Origin: Candidatus Flavonifractor intestinipullorum
GTDB lineage: Bacteria > Bacillota > Clostridia > Oscillospirales > Oscillospiraceae
Length of the DNA stretch: 64,000 nucleotides
Direction of reading: 5' to 3'
Assembly (NCBI GenBank): GCA_019118925.1
Contig: DWYC01000057.1
Span: forward strand, 1 to 64,000
Of this stretch, positions 11,059 through 20,476 are shown piece by piece. Below the pieces are notes generated by a model. It did no database searches, was not told the origin of the DNA, and worked only from the letters and a program-made list of their open reading frames with translations. The position numbers were made by a program, and so were the translations under genes. Within the stretch, counting starts at the first letter, position 1. Every line of letters starts with the position of its first letter.

Positions 11059-12013
11059 GGGCGGCCTCCACCTGCCGCACGGCGGCCAGAATCGCCTCCT
11101 CCGCCTGAGCCAGAGAGCCCTGGACGGAACATCCGGCGGCAGCGGCGTGGCCGCCGCCGCCCAGCAGGGCGCACACCCGGGTGGCGTTCAGGCCGCCGCT
11201 GGTGCGCACCGAGAGCTTGCAGCCCCCCTCCGCCTTCTCCCGGATGGTGATGGAGGTCTCCACCCCCTCGATCTGGCCCAGAAAGGCGGCGATGTCCTCC
11301 ATGTCCTCCTCGGTGGCCCCGGCCTCGTCCATGAGGCTAAGAGAGATGGGCGCCACGGCGATTTTCCCGTCCTCATAGCGGTGCATCCGCTCCACAAGGA
11401 GCCGCTCCACCTGAAGGCGCGCCCAGCTCTTGGTGCGGAAGTGGCGCTTGTTCAGGGCAAAGGTATCGATTCCCGTCTCCATGAGGGCGGCGGCAATGCG
11501 GTGGGTGGTGGCGGTGGTGTTGCTGTACTGGAAGCAACCGGTGTCGGTGGACACCGCCACATAGAGCGGAACCGCCATAGCTGCGGTGACCGGGCCCAGC
11601 TGGGCCAGAATGTCATAGATCAGCTCCCCGCAGGCCCCCCGCCCGGCGTCCAGGCAGGTAACCCCGGCGAAGAACTCCTGAGAAGGGTGGTGGTCGATGG
11701 CCAGGTCCACCCCCCGCTCCAGCCACGTTTCGCCCTCCTGGGTGAAGAGGCCCCGGGCGGCGATGTCCACGCTGACCACCGTGTCGGGCACGTAGCCCTC
11801 CGGGGCCAGGTAACCCTCCAGGTAGGGGGCAAAGAGATGCGTCGCCCCGGTTCCGGGGCAGACATGGGCCTGCTTGCCCAGGGCCCGCAGCCCTGCGCAC
11901 AGCCCCGCGGCGCAGCCCACCGTGTCCCCGTCGGGGCGCTTGTGGGTCAGGATCAGATAGCGGTCGTGCTCCCGCAGAAAGGCGGCAGCCTCCTGGTAGG
12001 TGATGCTGTTCAT
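11051..12013 (-). CDS. nrnA: DHH-family phosphoesterase (NrnA-like)
   Basis: LILTHKRPDGDTVGCAAGL, DHHPSQEFF; C-terminal SVRTSGGLNATRVCALLGGGGHAAAAG. Confidence 0.9.
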   Translation of the reverse strand: MNSITYQEAAAFLREHDRYLILTHKRPDGDTVGCAAGLCAGLRALGKQAHVCPGTGATHLFAPYLEGYLAPEGYVPDTVVSVDIAARGLFTQEGETWLERGVDLAIDHHPSQEFFAGVTCLDAGRGACGELIYDILAQLGPVTAAMAVPLYVAVSTDTGCFQYSNTTATTHRIAAALMETGIDTFALNKRHFRTKSWARLQVERLLVERMHRYEDGKIAVAPISLSLMDEAGATEEDMEDIAAFLGQIEGVETSITIREKAEGGCKLSVRTSGGLNATRVCALLGGGGHAAAAGCSVQGSLAQAEEAILAAVRQVEAAHG

Positions 12014-12405
12014 TCCTCGTCCTCCGCGTCCAGGTTGATGTGCGCGTTGGCCGGATTGGCGGGCTTGACCACCTCCGGGTCCCGGAGCATGCTCAGGATA
12101 TGGGCCCCCTGGTGAATGGAGTCGTCGGCCACAAACTGGAGCTCCGGGGTGTAGCGCAGCGAAAGGGCCCGGCCCAGCTCCCGGCGCAGGTAGCCCGAGG
12201 CCGATTTCAGGCCCTTGACCACCTCTTTCACGTCGCTGGAATCCAGCACGCTCACATAAACCTTGGCATAACGCAGATCGGGCGTGGTCTCCACCGCCGT
12301 CAGCGACACCAGGCCGTGAACCCGGGGGTCCTTGACCGTGCGGATGAGGGCGGAGAGCTCCCGCTGAATCTCCTCATTGATGCGTCCAATGCGATTGCTC
12401 GGCAT
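12010..12405 (-). CDS. rbfA: ribosome-binding factor A
   Basis: RIGRINEEIQRELSALIRTVKDPRVHGLVSLTAVETTPDLRYAKVYVSVL; Met start at 12405. Confidence 0.93.
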   Translation of the reverse strand: MPSNRIGRINEEIQRELSALIRTVKDPRVHGLVSLTAVETTPDLRYAKVYVSVLDSSDVKEVVKGLKSASGYLRRELGRALSLRYTPELQFVADDSIHQGAHILSMLRDPEVVKPANPANAHINLDAEDEE

Positions 12406-12437
12406 AACGTTCTCCTTTCCAGGGGGCCGCGCCCCCG

Positions 12438-12794
12438 TCAAATGCGAATAGTCAGGCAGGTCTGGCTCTGCTCCTCCAGTTGTTCCAGGGTATCCGCCGC
12501 CACATCCTTCAGGCTTCCGAAAAAGCGGCTCGGCCGTGCGGGGCCGTCTCCTACCCACAGATTCCACAGCTCTACGTCCTCTCCGGGGCGCAGATGCTTC
12601 TCCAGATAGGCCCGCAGCTCCGCCGCGGCCCCTTCCGTGGCCTGCAGATTCAGCTCATACCGGCAGGGCTTCATCATCAGGCCCAGGTCATTGACCGCCT
12701 CACGGTAGTATTCGTGTTCTTGTACCGAAAATCCATCCGGTTCCACCGTGCCGGGCAGCGGATGATCGGCGCACAACAGTATAAGAGCGCTCAT
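12438..12794 (-). CDS. hypothetical protein between infB and rbfA
   Basis: MSALILLCADHPLPGTVEPDGFSVQEHEYYREAVNDLGLMMKPCRYELNLQATEG...; rbs aaaggagg just upstream of 12794. Confidence 0.65.
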   Translation of the reverse strand: MSALILLCADHPLPGTVEPDGFSVQEHEYYREAVNDLGLMMKPCRYELNLQATEGAAAELRAYLEKHLRPGEDVELWNLWVGDGPARPSRFFGSLKDVAADTLEQLEEQSQTCLTIRI

Positions 12795-12894
12795 AGAGCC
12801 TCCTTTTAGACGCACAGGCCCGCCCCTCCTCAATTCCTTGGGGACGGAACGGGCCTGTTTCATTTGGAATCGGGCCGGGCGGAGCCTTTGTGGA

Positions 12895-12985
12895 GGCAGA
12901 TCAGACCTCGATCTGCTCCATCCGGTACGCCTCGATGACGTCGCCCTGCTTGATGTCCTGGAACTTCTCGAAGGTGATGCCGCAC
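12895..12985. repeat. 91-bp copy A of the infB 3' end, detached downstream of infB
   Basis: ggcagatcagacctcgatctgctccatc...ggtgatgccgcac matches 13127-13217 with 3 mismatches; encodes [27 protein letters not shown]-stop on minus. Confidence 0.95.
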
Positions 12986-13126
12986 GCCCCGCGGGATGGT
13001 TCATCCCGCGGGGACCCCGTGATTTCATTTGCTCGGGCGGAATGAATCCGCCCTGCACCAAGGTTTTGCCTGCGGCAAAACGCTTGTACGGCGCATCTGC
13101 GCCGCCCCGCTTCGCGGGGTTCGTGC
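12986..13126. repeat. 141-bp array of five perfect hairpins between infB 3' copies
   Basis: Stems: 12987-12998/13002-13013 (12 bp), 13035-13041/13047-13053 (7), 13063-13070/13074-13081 (8), 13089-13095/13098-13104 (7), 13105-13110/13114-13119 (6); outer pairing 13086-13090/13122-13126. Confidence 0.9.
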
Positions 13127-13217
13127 GGCAGATCAGACCTCGATCTGCTCCATCAGATACGCCTCGATGACGTCGCCCTGCTTGATATCCTGGAACTTCT
13201 CGAAGGTGATGCCGCAC
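13127..13217. repeat. 91-bp copy B of the infB 3' end, in frame with infB
   Basis: Forms the actual C-terminus of IF2 (..[27 protein letters not shown]-stop). Confidence 0.95.
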
Positions 13218-15553
13218 TCATAGCCCTGAGCGACCTCCTTCACGCTGTCCTTGAAGCGCTGGAGGGAGGCGATGGCCCCGTCGTAGATGACGATGTTGTC
13301 CCGCAGCAGGCGCATCTGGGCGCCCCGCTGCATCTTGCCCTCGGTGACGTAGCAGCCGGCCACCATGCCCACGCCGGTGATGCGGAAAACCTCCCGCACC
13401 TCGGCCTGGCCCAGGTCCACCGCTTTGAACTTGGGGGCCAGCATGCCCTTCATGGCGGTCTCGATCTCGTTGATGGCGTCGTAGATGACCCGGTACATGC
13501 GCATATCCACGCCGGCGCGGGCGGCGCTCTCCTTGGCGTTGGAGTCGGGGCGCACGTTAAAGCCCACGATGATGGCGTTGGAGGTGCTGGCCAGCATGAC
13601 GTCGCTCTCGCTGATGGCGCCCACGGCGCAGTGGATGACCCGGACCCGGACCTCCTCGTTGGAGAGCTTCTCCAGGCTGGACTTGACGGCCTCGGCCGAG
13701 CCCTGCACGTCGGCCTTGACGATGATGGCCAGCTCTTTCATCTCGCCCTGCTTGATCTGGCTGAACAGGTCCTCCAGCGAGACCTTGTGGGACGGGCCGG
13801 AGGCGGCCATCTTCTTCTCGTGTTTGCGCTGCTCCACCAGCTCCCGGGCCATGCGCTCGTCGGCCACGGCGTGGAAGTCGTCGCCGGCGCCGGGCACCTC
13901 GCCCATGCCGATGATCTCCACGGGCACGGAGGGACCGGCCTCGGTGACCTTCTGGCCCCGGGCGTTGGTCATGGCCCGGACGCGGCCCACGGCGATTCCG
14001 GCGATGATCACATCGCCCTGGCGCAGGGTGCCGTTCTGGACCAGCAGAGTGGCCACGGGGCCGCGGCCCTTGTCCAGGCGGGCCTCGATGACGGCGCCCC
14101 GGGCGGAGCGGTTGGGGTTGGCCTTGAGCTCCTGCATCTCGGCGGTGAGGTTGACCATCTCCAGGAGGTTGTCGATTCCCTCTCCGGTCTTGGCCGAGAT
14201 GGGGCAGATCACCGTCTCGCCGCCCCACTCCTCGGGCACCAGCTCGTACTCGGTGAGCTGCTGCTTGATGCGGTCCGGGTCGGCCTCGGGTTTATCCATC
14301 TTGTTGATGGCCACAATGATGGGGATATTGGCGGCCTTGGCGTGGTTGATGGACTCCACGGTCTGGGGCATGATGCCGTCATCGGCGGCCACCACCAGGA
14401 TGGCGATGTCGGTGACCATGGCGCCCCGGGCGCGCATGGCGGTAAACGCCTCGTGTCCGGGGGTATCCAGGAAGGTGATGACCTTCCCGTTCACATCCAC
14501 CTGATAGGCGCCGATGTGCTGGGTGATGCCGCCGGCCTCTCCGGCCGCCACGTGGGCGTGGCGGATATAGTCCAGCAGGGAGGTCTTGCCGTGGTCGACG
14601 TGGCCCATGACCACCACCACGGGGGCGCGGGGGACCAGGTCCTCCTCTTTGTCCTCGCTGTCGTCGATGAGCTTCTCCTCAATGGTGACGATGACCTCTT
14701 TCTCCACCTTGCAGCCCATCTCCTCGGCGATGATGGCGGCGGTGTCGAAGTCGATGATGTCGCTCAGGGAGGCCATGACGCCGTTTTTCATCAGGCACTT
14801 GACCACCTCGGCGCCCGTCTTTTTCATGCGGCTGGCCAGCTCGCCCACGCCGATCTCGTCGGGAATGAGGACCTTGGTGGGCGCTTTCTTCGCAATCTCA
14901 AGCTGGAGGCGGCGCATCCGGTCCTGCTCCTCCTGCTTGCGCTTGTTGCCGAAATTGCCGCCCTTGCGCTGGCTGGCGTTGCGGCCCTGGAACTTCTGCT
15001 TTCCGGCCTTCATGCGCTCGGCCTTCTCGGGGGCCAGCTGCTCCAGGCGCTCGTCGTACTTCTCCAGATTCACGTTGCCCGCCTTGCGGGTGTCCACGAT
15101 CTTCTTCTCCGGTACCCGGCTGCCCGGGCGGTTGGAGCCGCCCGGATTCTGCTGGGCGCTCTGGCCGCCGCTGCGGCCTTTGGGCGCGGCGTTCGGCTGG
15201 GGGGCGGGCTGCTGCTTCTGGCCCGCCGCCGGCTGTCCCTTGTCCTTCTGGGCGGGACGCTCCCCCTGGGGCTTGGTCTGGCCCTTTTGCCCGCCGTTCT
15301 GGGGCGCGGCGCTCGGGGCCGGTTTCGCCGCGGGCTTGGGCTCGTGGTAGACGTCGGCAAAGATGCTCTCCATGCTCTCCACCTGGTTGTGCTGGGTCAG
15401 ATAATCAAAGATAATGGACAGCTCCCGGTCGTCCAGGGGCTGCATGTGATTCTTCGGCGCGCTGGCATACTGGGTCAGGATATCGGAAATCTCCTTGGAG
15501 TTCCGGCCAAAGTCCTTGGCCACCTCGTGCACGCGATACTTATTGTTCAGCAA
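13133..15553 (-). CDS. infB: translation initiation factor IF-2
   Basis: [39 protein letters not shown]; probable TTG start at 15553 behind ggaggtgg. Confidence 0.96.
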   Translation of the reverse strand: MLNNKYRVHEVAKDFGRNSKEISDILTQYASAPKNHMQPLDDRELSIIFDYLTQHNQVESMESIFADVYHEPKPAAKPAPSAAPQNGGQKGQTKPQGERPAQKDKGQPAAGQKQQPAPQPNAAPKGRSGGQSAQQNPGGSNRPGSRVPEKKIVDTRKAGNVNLEKYDERLEQLAPEKAERMKAGKQKFQGRNASQRKGGNFGNKRKQEEQDRMRRLQLEIAKKAPTKVLIPDEIGVGELASRMKKTGAEVVKCLMKNGVMASLSDIIDFDTAAIIAEEMGCKVEKEVIVTIEEKLIDDSEDKEEDLVPRAPVVVVMGHVDHGKTSLLDYIRHAHVAAGEAGGITQHIGAYQVDVNGKVITFLDTPGHEAFTAMRARGAMVTDIAILVVAADDGIMPQTVESINHAKAANIPIIVAINKMDKPEADPDRIKQQLTEYELVPEEWGGETVICPISAKTGEGIDNLLEMVNLTAEMQELKANPNRSARGAVIEARLDKGRGPVATLLVQNGTLRQGDVIIAGIAVGRVRAMTNARGQKVTEAGPSVPVEIIGMGEVPGAGDDFHAVADERMARELVEQRKHEKKMAASGPSHKVSLEDLFSQIKQGEMKELAIIVKADVQGSAEAVKSSLEKLSNEEVRVRVIHCAVGAISESDVMLASTSNAIIVGFNVRPDSNAKESAARAGVDMRMYRVIYDAINEIETAMKGMLAPKFKAVDLGQAEVREVFRITGVGMVAGCYVTEGKMQRGAQMRLLRDNIVIYDGAIASLQRFKDSVKEVAQGYECGITFEKFQDIKQGDVIEAYLMEQIEV

Positions 15554-15662
15554 ATAAAGCCACCTCCACGTTGGGACTTGCACCAATGAGAAAACGCAGC
15601 AGCGCCGGCTGCGCTTTCTGATTGGAACAAGTCCGGTCTCTGTATTCGGATGATTTGAACTT

Positions 15663-16124
15663 TCATGGCGCTTTCGGCCCCCCGGGGCCTTTGGGCGGGG
15701 CCGCCCAAGGGCGGCGGGCCGCTTTTTGACGGGCTTTTTCCCGCTCCTGCTTGGCCTTCTTCCGCTTGAGGGTCCGGCGGGCCTTCTCCCGCAGGAGGGC
15801 GGCCGCCGGGCCGTAGCGCGCCTCGTCCCGGCGGGCGAGGCCGCCGGCCACCGCCCCGGCCAAACCCGCGTCGGTGAGGGCCAGCACGGCGCAGCTGCTC
15901 CGCCCCAGGGCGGAGCCCAGCTCCTCTTTCGTCCAGGGCGCCTCCAGGCAGGGGATTGCCCCCGCCAGTCGGGCGGCCTGCTGGGCGGTGTTTTCGGCGG
16001 CGTCGCAGGCCACCAGCACCAGCCGGGCGGTTTTTCGGGCGCAGGCCTCCTTCACCGGCTCCTCGCCCAGGGCCAGGTTGCCCCCCTTCCGGGCCAGCCC
16101 CAGCAGGTGAAGCACGCTATCCAC
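15663..16124 (-). CDS. ylxQ: L7Ae/YlxQ-family RNA-binding protein
   Basis: [49 protein letters not shown] start 16124; operon position. Confidence 0.85.
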   Translation of the reverse strand: MDSVLHLLGLARKGGNLALGEEPVKEACARKTARLVLVACDAAENTAQQAARLAGAIPCLEAPWTKEELGSALGRSSCAVLALTDAGLAGAVAGGLARRDEARYGPAAALLREKARRTLKRKKAKQEREKARQKAARRPWAAPPKGPGGPKAP

Positions 16125-16389
16125 CGTCCCCCGCCTCCATCTCCGCCGCGAGGGACTCGTACACCTGGTCGGGGATCTGGGCGGAGAAGGCCCGCTCCAG
16201 GGCACGGGCCTTCCGGGCCCGGGCCAGACACTGGGGATCGGGACAGAGATAGGCCCCCCGTCCCGGCTTCTTCCCCTTAAAGTCCAGCGAGATCTCCCCC
16301 TCCGGCGACTTGACCACCCGGATGAGCTCCCGCTTGGGTTTCATCTCCCGGCAGCCCAGGCACTGGCGCATGGGGATCTTTTTCGGCAT
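16117..16389 (-). CDS. ylxR: YlxR (DUF448) family RNA-binding protein
   Basis: MPKKIPMRQCLGCREMKPKRELIRVVKSPEGEISLDFKGKKPGRGAYLCPDPQC. Confidence 0.92.
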   Translation of the reverse strand: MPKKIPMRQCLGCREMKPKRELIRVVKSPEGEISLDFKGKKPGRGAYLCPDPQCLARARKARALERAFSAQIPDQVYESLAAEMEAGDGG

Positions 16390-16432
16390 GACGATGCCCC
16401 CTTTCCATCTCTAGGGCCGCTGTGAGAGGCCC

Positions 16433-17656
16433 TTATTCCCCGGCTTCCTCTCCGGAGGGCGCTTCGCTCTCCGGCTGGGCCGGCTCCTCCGCAGGGCTCT
16501 CCAGCACCTCGTCCTCCGAGAGGAACTCGTCCTCTTCCTCCACGGGAGCGCTCTCCTCTTCCGCGGGGGCGCTCTCGGGCTTGATGTCGATCTTGTACCC
16601 GGTGAGCTTGGCGGCCAGGCGGGCGTTCTGCCCCTCCTTGCCGATGGCCAGCGAGAGCTTGTCGTCGGCCACCACCACCCGGCAGCTCTTGCCGTCCTCC
16701 AGAGGCGTGACGCTCAGGACGGTGGCGGGGGAGAGGGCGTCGGCCACATAGGTGGCGGGGTCGTCGCTGTATTTGACAACCTCCACCTTCTCGCCGCCCA
16801 GCTCCTCTACAATGTGGTTGACCCGCTGGCCCCGGGGGCCCACACAGGCGCCAATGGCGTCCACGTCCGGGTCGGCGGACCAGACGGCCAACTTGGTGCG
16901 GGAGCCCGCCTCCCGGGCGATGGATTTGACCTCCACCGTCCCGTCGTAGATCTCGGGCACCTCCAGCTCAAACAGGCGCTTGACCAGACCCGGGTGCGTC
17001 CGGGAGACGATGACCTGGGGCCCCTTGGTGGAGCGGCGGACCTCCACTACGTACACCCGCAGGCGCATTCCCTCCACATAGTGCTCTCCCCGGACCTGCT
17101 CGCTGGCGGAGAGATAGGCCTCGGTGCTCTCACCGCCCGAGCCGATGCGCAGGCTGGCCGCGCCGGTGCGGGGGTCGATGCGGGTGATGAGGCCGGTGAG
17201 GATCTCATGCTCCTTGGAGCTGAACTCATTGTAGACCATGCCCTGTTCGGCCTCCCGCATGCCCTGAATGATGACCTGGCGGGCGGTCTGGGCGGCGATG
17301 CGGCCAAAGTTGCGGGGTTTGATCTCAATGCGCAGCACATCCCCCAGCTGGGCCCGGGGCAGGGCGCGGCGGGCCTCCTCCAGGCTCATCTCGGTGCCCG
17401 GATTGTCCACCGTCTCCACCACGTCTTTCTTGATGAACATGCGCACGGTGCCCGCTTCCTCGTCGGCCTCCACGCTCACGTTGTCCCCGCACTCGTGGTC
17501 CCGCTTATAGGCCGAGACCAGGGCCTGGGTGATCTTCTCCAGCATATAGGCCTTGGGGATGCCCTTCTCTTTTTCGATCAGACCGATGGCGGTGAAGAAC
17601 TCCGCCCCGTCCAGCTCGTTGCTCTTTTGTGCTTTCGCTTTTTTTCTCGTGGCCAT
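16433..17656 (-). CDS. nusA: transcription termination/antitermination protein NusA
   Basis: [17 protein letters not shown]-type KH region ([36 protein letters not shown]), [23 protein letters not shown]. Confidence 0.96.
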   Translation of the reverse strand: MATRKKAKAQKSNELDGAEFFTAIGLIEKEKGIPKAYMLEKITQALVSAYKRDHECGDNVSVEADEEAGTVRMFIKKDVVETVDNPGTEMSLEEARRALPRAQLGDVLRIEIKPRNFGRIAAQTARQVIIQGMREAEQGMVYNEFSSKEHEILTGLITRIDPRTGAASLRIGSGGESTEAYLSASEQVRGEHYVEGMRLRVYVVEVRRSTKGPQVIVSRTHPGLVKRLFELEVPEIYDGTVEVKSIAREAGSRTKLAVWSADPDVDAIGACVGPRGQRVNHIVEELGGEKVEVVKYSDDPATYVADALSPATVLSVTPLEDGKSCRVVVADDKLSLAIGKEGQNARLAAKLTGYKIDIKPESAPAEEESAPVEEEDEFLSEDEVLESPAEEPAQPESEAPSGEEAGE

Positions 17657-17673
17657 GTCTCCGATACTCCTTC

Positions 17674-18129
17674 TTAAAAGCGCACGTACAGGCGGACCTG
17701 CGCAATCTCGTTTTTCTCCAGGGACAGCGGCCCGTCCCCGCTCTCCAGGGTCACGCCGCCGTTGTCGTAGGACAGCAGCCGGCCTACCACGCTCTTCCGG
17801 CCCTCCCGGGCCCGGTAGAGGCGCACCTCCACCTCGCTGCCCAGATAGCGCTGGAAGTGCTCCGGCTTCTTCAGCGTCCGGTCGAGGCCCGCCGAGCCCA
17901 CCTCCAGGGTATAGCTTCCCTCGATGGGGTCGGCCTCATCCAGCGCGTCGGAGAGGGGGCGGGAGACCGCCTCGCAGTCGTCGATGGACACGCCGCCCTC
18001 CTTGTCGAGAAAGACCCGCAGATACCAGGTCCCGGCCTCTTTTACATACTCCACGTCCCAAAGCGAGCACCCCTGCTCCGCGGCAATCGGGGCGGCCAGG
18101 GCGGCCACCACGTCGGTCACTTTCGGCAT
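17674..18129 (-). CDS. rimP: ribosome maturation factor RimP
   Basis: CSLWDVEYVKEAGTWYLRVFLDKEGGVSIDDCEAVSRPLSDALDEADPIEGSYTLEVGSAGLDRTLK. Confidence 0.94.
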   Translation of the reverse strand: MPKVTDVVAALAAPIAAEQGCSLWDVEYVKEAGTWYLRVFLDKEGGVSIDDCEAVSRPLSDALDEADPIEGSYTLEVGSAGLDRTLKKPEHFQRYLGSEVEVRLYRAREGRKSVVGRLLSYDNGGVTLESGDGPLSLEKNEIAQVRLYVRF

Positions 18130-18187
18130 TGCGTTCCCTCCCGGTTTTGATGTCCCAGAATTTTACATTCCTGATTTTTCTCAAAAA

Positions 18188-18212
18188 GAAGAGCGGGGCG
18201 GACCCCACTCTG
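18188..18212 (-). promoter_or_regulatory. terminator-like hairpin in the leader of the rimP-nusA-infB operon
   Basis: Minus strand cagagtggggtccgccccgctcttctttttga: stem plus U tract, downstream of a tataat near 18238. Confidence 0.55.
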
Positions 18213-18523
18213 ACCATCTCTTCCACATGCTAGCATGGCGATTATAACACACAACCCCCGCCCGCGCAAGGGCCTTAAGGCATCTTTTGTATGGTTTGCC
18301 GGGAAAAAAAGAGGATTTTTCCTCCCTCCTCCGGGAAATCCGGGCGTTTTTTCTCAAAACGCCCGCTCCGCTCCTTCTCCGGGGATTTTTCCGTTGACAG
18401 AGCGGGAAATTTTGATAGAATCAGATTGACCGCGTAAAGGCGGAAATCCGTCCGCTTTTCTCCGGGGCTTCCCCCGTTTCTCTCTTTTTTCCTTTCCGTT
18501 TGAAATGTTTAAGGAGGTTTCTC

Positions 18524-19456
18524 ATGACTGAACGCGAGCGGGCCGGCGCCGTCCTCCGGGAGGTGCGCAAGGCCGTGGTGGGTAAGGAGACGGTACTGGC
18601 CAAGGTGCTGCTGACCATCCTGGCCCGGGGCCACATTCTGCTGGAGGACATCCCCGGCGTGGGGAAAACGACCATGGCCCTGGCCTTTTCCCGGGCCCTC
18701 TCTCTGAGCTATCACCGGGTTCAGTTCACGCCCGACGTAATGCCCTCCGACCTGACGGGATTCTCCATCTTAAATAAGGCCACCGGCGAGATGGAGTACC
18801 AGCCGGGCGCGGTGCTGTGCAACCTCTTCCTGGCCGACGAGCTCAACCGGGCCACCAGCCGCACCCAGTCGGCTCTGCTGGAGGCCATGGAGGAGGGGCA
18901 GGTCACCGTGGACGGGGTGTCCCATCCGGTGCCTCAGCCCTTCCTGGTCATCGCCACCCAGAACCCCACCGGGGCCTCGGGCACCCAGCCCCTCCCCGAC
19001 TCCCAGCTGGACCGGTTTATGGTGCGTCTCTCCATGGGCTACCCCGCTCCGGAGGAGGAATTGGAGCTGCTGCGGCGCAAGCAGCAGGGCAATCCCCTCC
19101 TCCAGGTGGCGCAGGCGGCCACCCTGGAGGAGCTGGAGGAGATGCGCCGGGCAGCTGACCGGGTTCACATCGGCGAGGCGGTGGGCGCGTACATCGTCTC
19201 CCTGGTCTCCACCACCCGGCGCCACCCCCTGATTGTCCAGGGGGCCAGCCCCCGGGCCACCCTGGCCGTGGCCGCCATGAGCCGGGCCGCGGCCTTTGTC
19301 CAGGGGCGGGACTTTGTCATCCCCGAGGATGTGCAGGCGGTATTCCGGGACACGGTGGCCCACCGGCTGATTCTCTCCCCCCGGGTGGAGAGCGAGGGGC
19401 TCGCCCACCCTCTGGAGGCGGTGCTCCAGGCGGTGCGCGCCCCCGAGATCCGGTGA
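18524..19456 (+). CDS. MoxR-family AAA+ ATPase
   Basis: GHILLEDIPGVGKTTMALAFSRAL, RVQFTPDVMPSDLTGFSI, LADELNRATSRTQSALLEAMEE. Confidence 0.94.
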   Translation: MTERERAGAVLREVRKAVVGKETVLAKVLLTILARGHILLEDIPGVGKTTMALAFSRALSLSYHRVQFTPDVMPSDLTGFSILNKATGEMEYQPGAVLCNLFLADELNRATSRTQSALLEAMEEGQVTVDGVSHPVPQPFLVIATQNPTGASGTQPLPDSQLDRFMVRLSMGYPAPEEELELLRRKQQGNPLLQVAQAATLEELEEMRRAADRVHIGEAVGAYIVSLVSTTRRHPLIVQGASPRATLAVAAMSRAAAFVQGRDFVIPEDVQAVFRDTVAHRLILSPRVESEGLAHPLEAVLQAVRAPEIR

Positions 19457-19462
19457 GCCGCC

Positions 19463-20476
19463 GTGGCGCGCCGGCGTGTCCTCTACGCTCTGGCCCTGAT
19501 GGGCGGGGCGCTGTTCTTCCTGTGTTTTGAGGCCTATGTCTCCCTCTTCGTTCTGGCCCTGCTGCTGGGACTGCCCCTGCTCTCCCTGCTGCTGACCCTG
19601 CCCGTCCTTCGCGGGGCGGAGCTTACCCTCTCCCCCCAGCCCGGCCGCCTGCCCCGGGGGGAGGAGGGCGTCCTGGTCCTCACCCTGCGCCTTCCGCTGG
19701 AGCTGCCGGTGGTGCGCCTGTCCGGGCGGCTGAGGGTGGGCAACGCCCTCACCGGCGAGCGGGAGCTGCACCGTCTCCGGCTGCGCTCCCCCGGCGGCGT
19801 GTTGGAGGAGACCTTCCCCCTCCCCACCGGGCACTGTGGGGCTCTGGAGTGCGCCCTGGAGCGCCCCCGGCTCACCGACTGGCTGGGTCTCTTCTCCCTG
19901 CCTCTCCCCGGCGGGACGCGCACCGCCCGGGCCTGGGTTCTCCCCGCGCCCATGGCTCCGGGCCCTCTGCCCCCCGTGCTGGCGGGGCTGGGGATGGAGG
20001 GCGGCTGGAAGCCCCGCCCCGGCGGCGGCCCCGGAGAGGACTACGACCTGCGGGAGTACCGGCCGGGGGACCTGCTGCGCTCCGTACACTGGAAGCTCTC
20101 CTCCAAGCGGGATGAGCTGGTGGTGCGGGAGACCCTGGAACCCCGCCGGAGCGTGCTGCTCCTTACCGCCGACCACTTTGGCCCCGCGGAGGAGGTGGAC
20201 GCCGTGCTGGACCGGCTCCAGACCCTCTCCCGGCTCCTCTTGGAAAAGGAGGCCCCCCACGTGGTGGCCTGGGCCCACCCGGCCAGCGGGGAGGTCTCCA
20301 CATTCCGGGTGGACGGCGCGGGTTCCCTGCGGGCCTGTCTGGAGGCGTTCTTACTTCAGCAGGCCCCTCGGGAGGGCCGCTCCATTCTGGACGGCCCCTT
20401 ATCCGCCCCCGGCGGGCCGCCCCGGCACTTCCACATCACCCCCAACCTCTGGCCCCAAGGAGGTGACCGCCCGTGA
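19463..20476 (+). CDS. DUF58 domain-containing protein
   Basis: DYDLREYRPGDLLRSVHWKLSSKRDELVVRETLEP motif; operon with MoxR. Confidence 0.88.
   Translation: MARRRVLYALALMGGALFFLCFEAYVSLFVLALLLGLPLLSLLLTLPVLRGAELTLSPQPGRLPRGEEGVLVLTLRLPLELPVVRLSGRLRVGNALTGERELHRLRLRSPGGVLEETFPLPTGHCGALECALERPRLTDWLGLFSLPLPGGTRTARAWVLPAPMAPGPLPPVLAGLGMEGGWKPRPGGGPGEDYDLREYRPGDLLRSVHWKLSSKRDELVVRETLEPRRSVLLLTADHFGPAEEVDAVLDRLQTLSRLLLEKEAPHVVAWAHPASGEVSTFRVDGAGSLRACLEAFLLQQAPREGRSILDGPLSAPGGPPRHFHITPNLWPQGGDRP

Noticed and set aside
12795-13217. 5' extension of the minus ORF 12438-13217
   Set aside because: It reads through the hairpin array and out-of-frame IF2 copy; the true gene start with rbs is at 12794.
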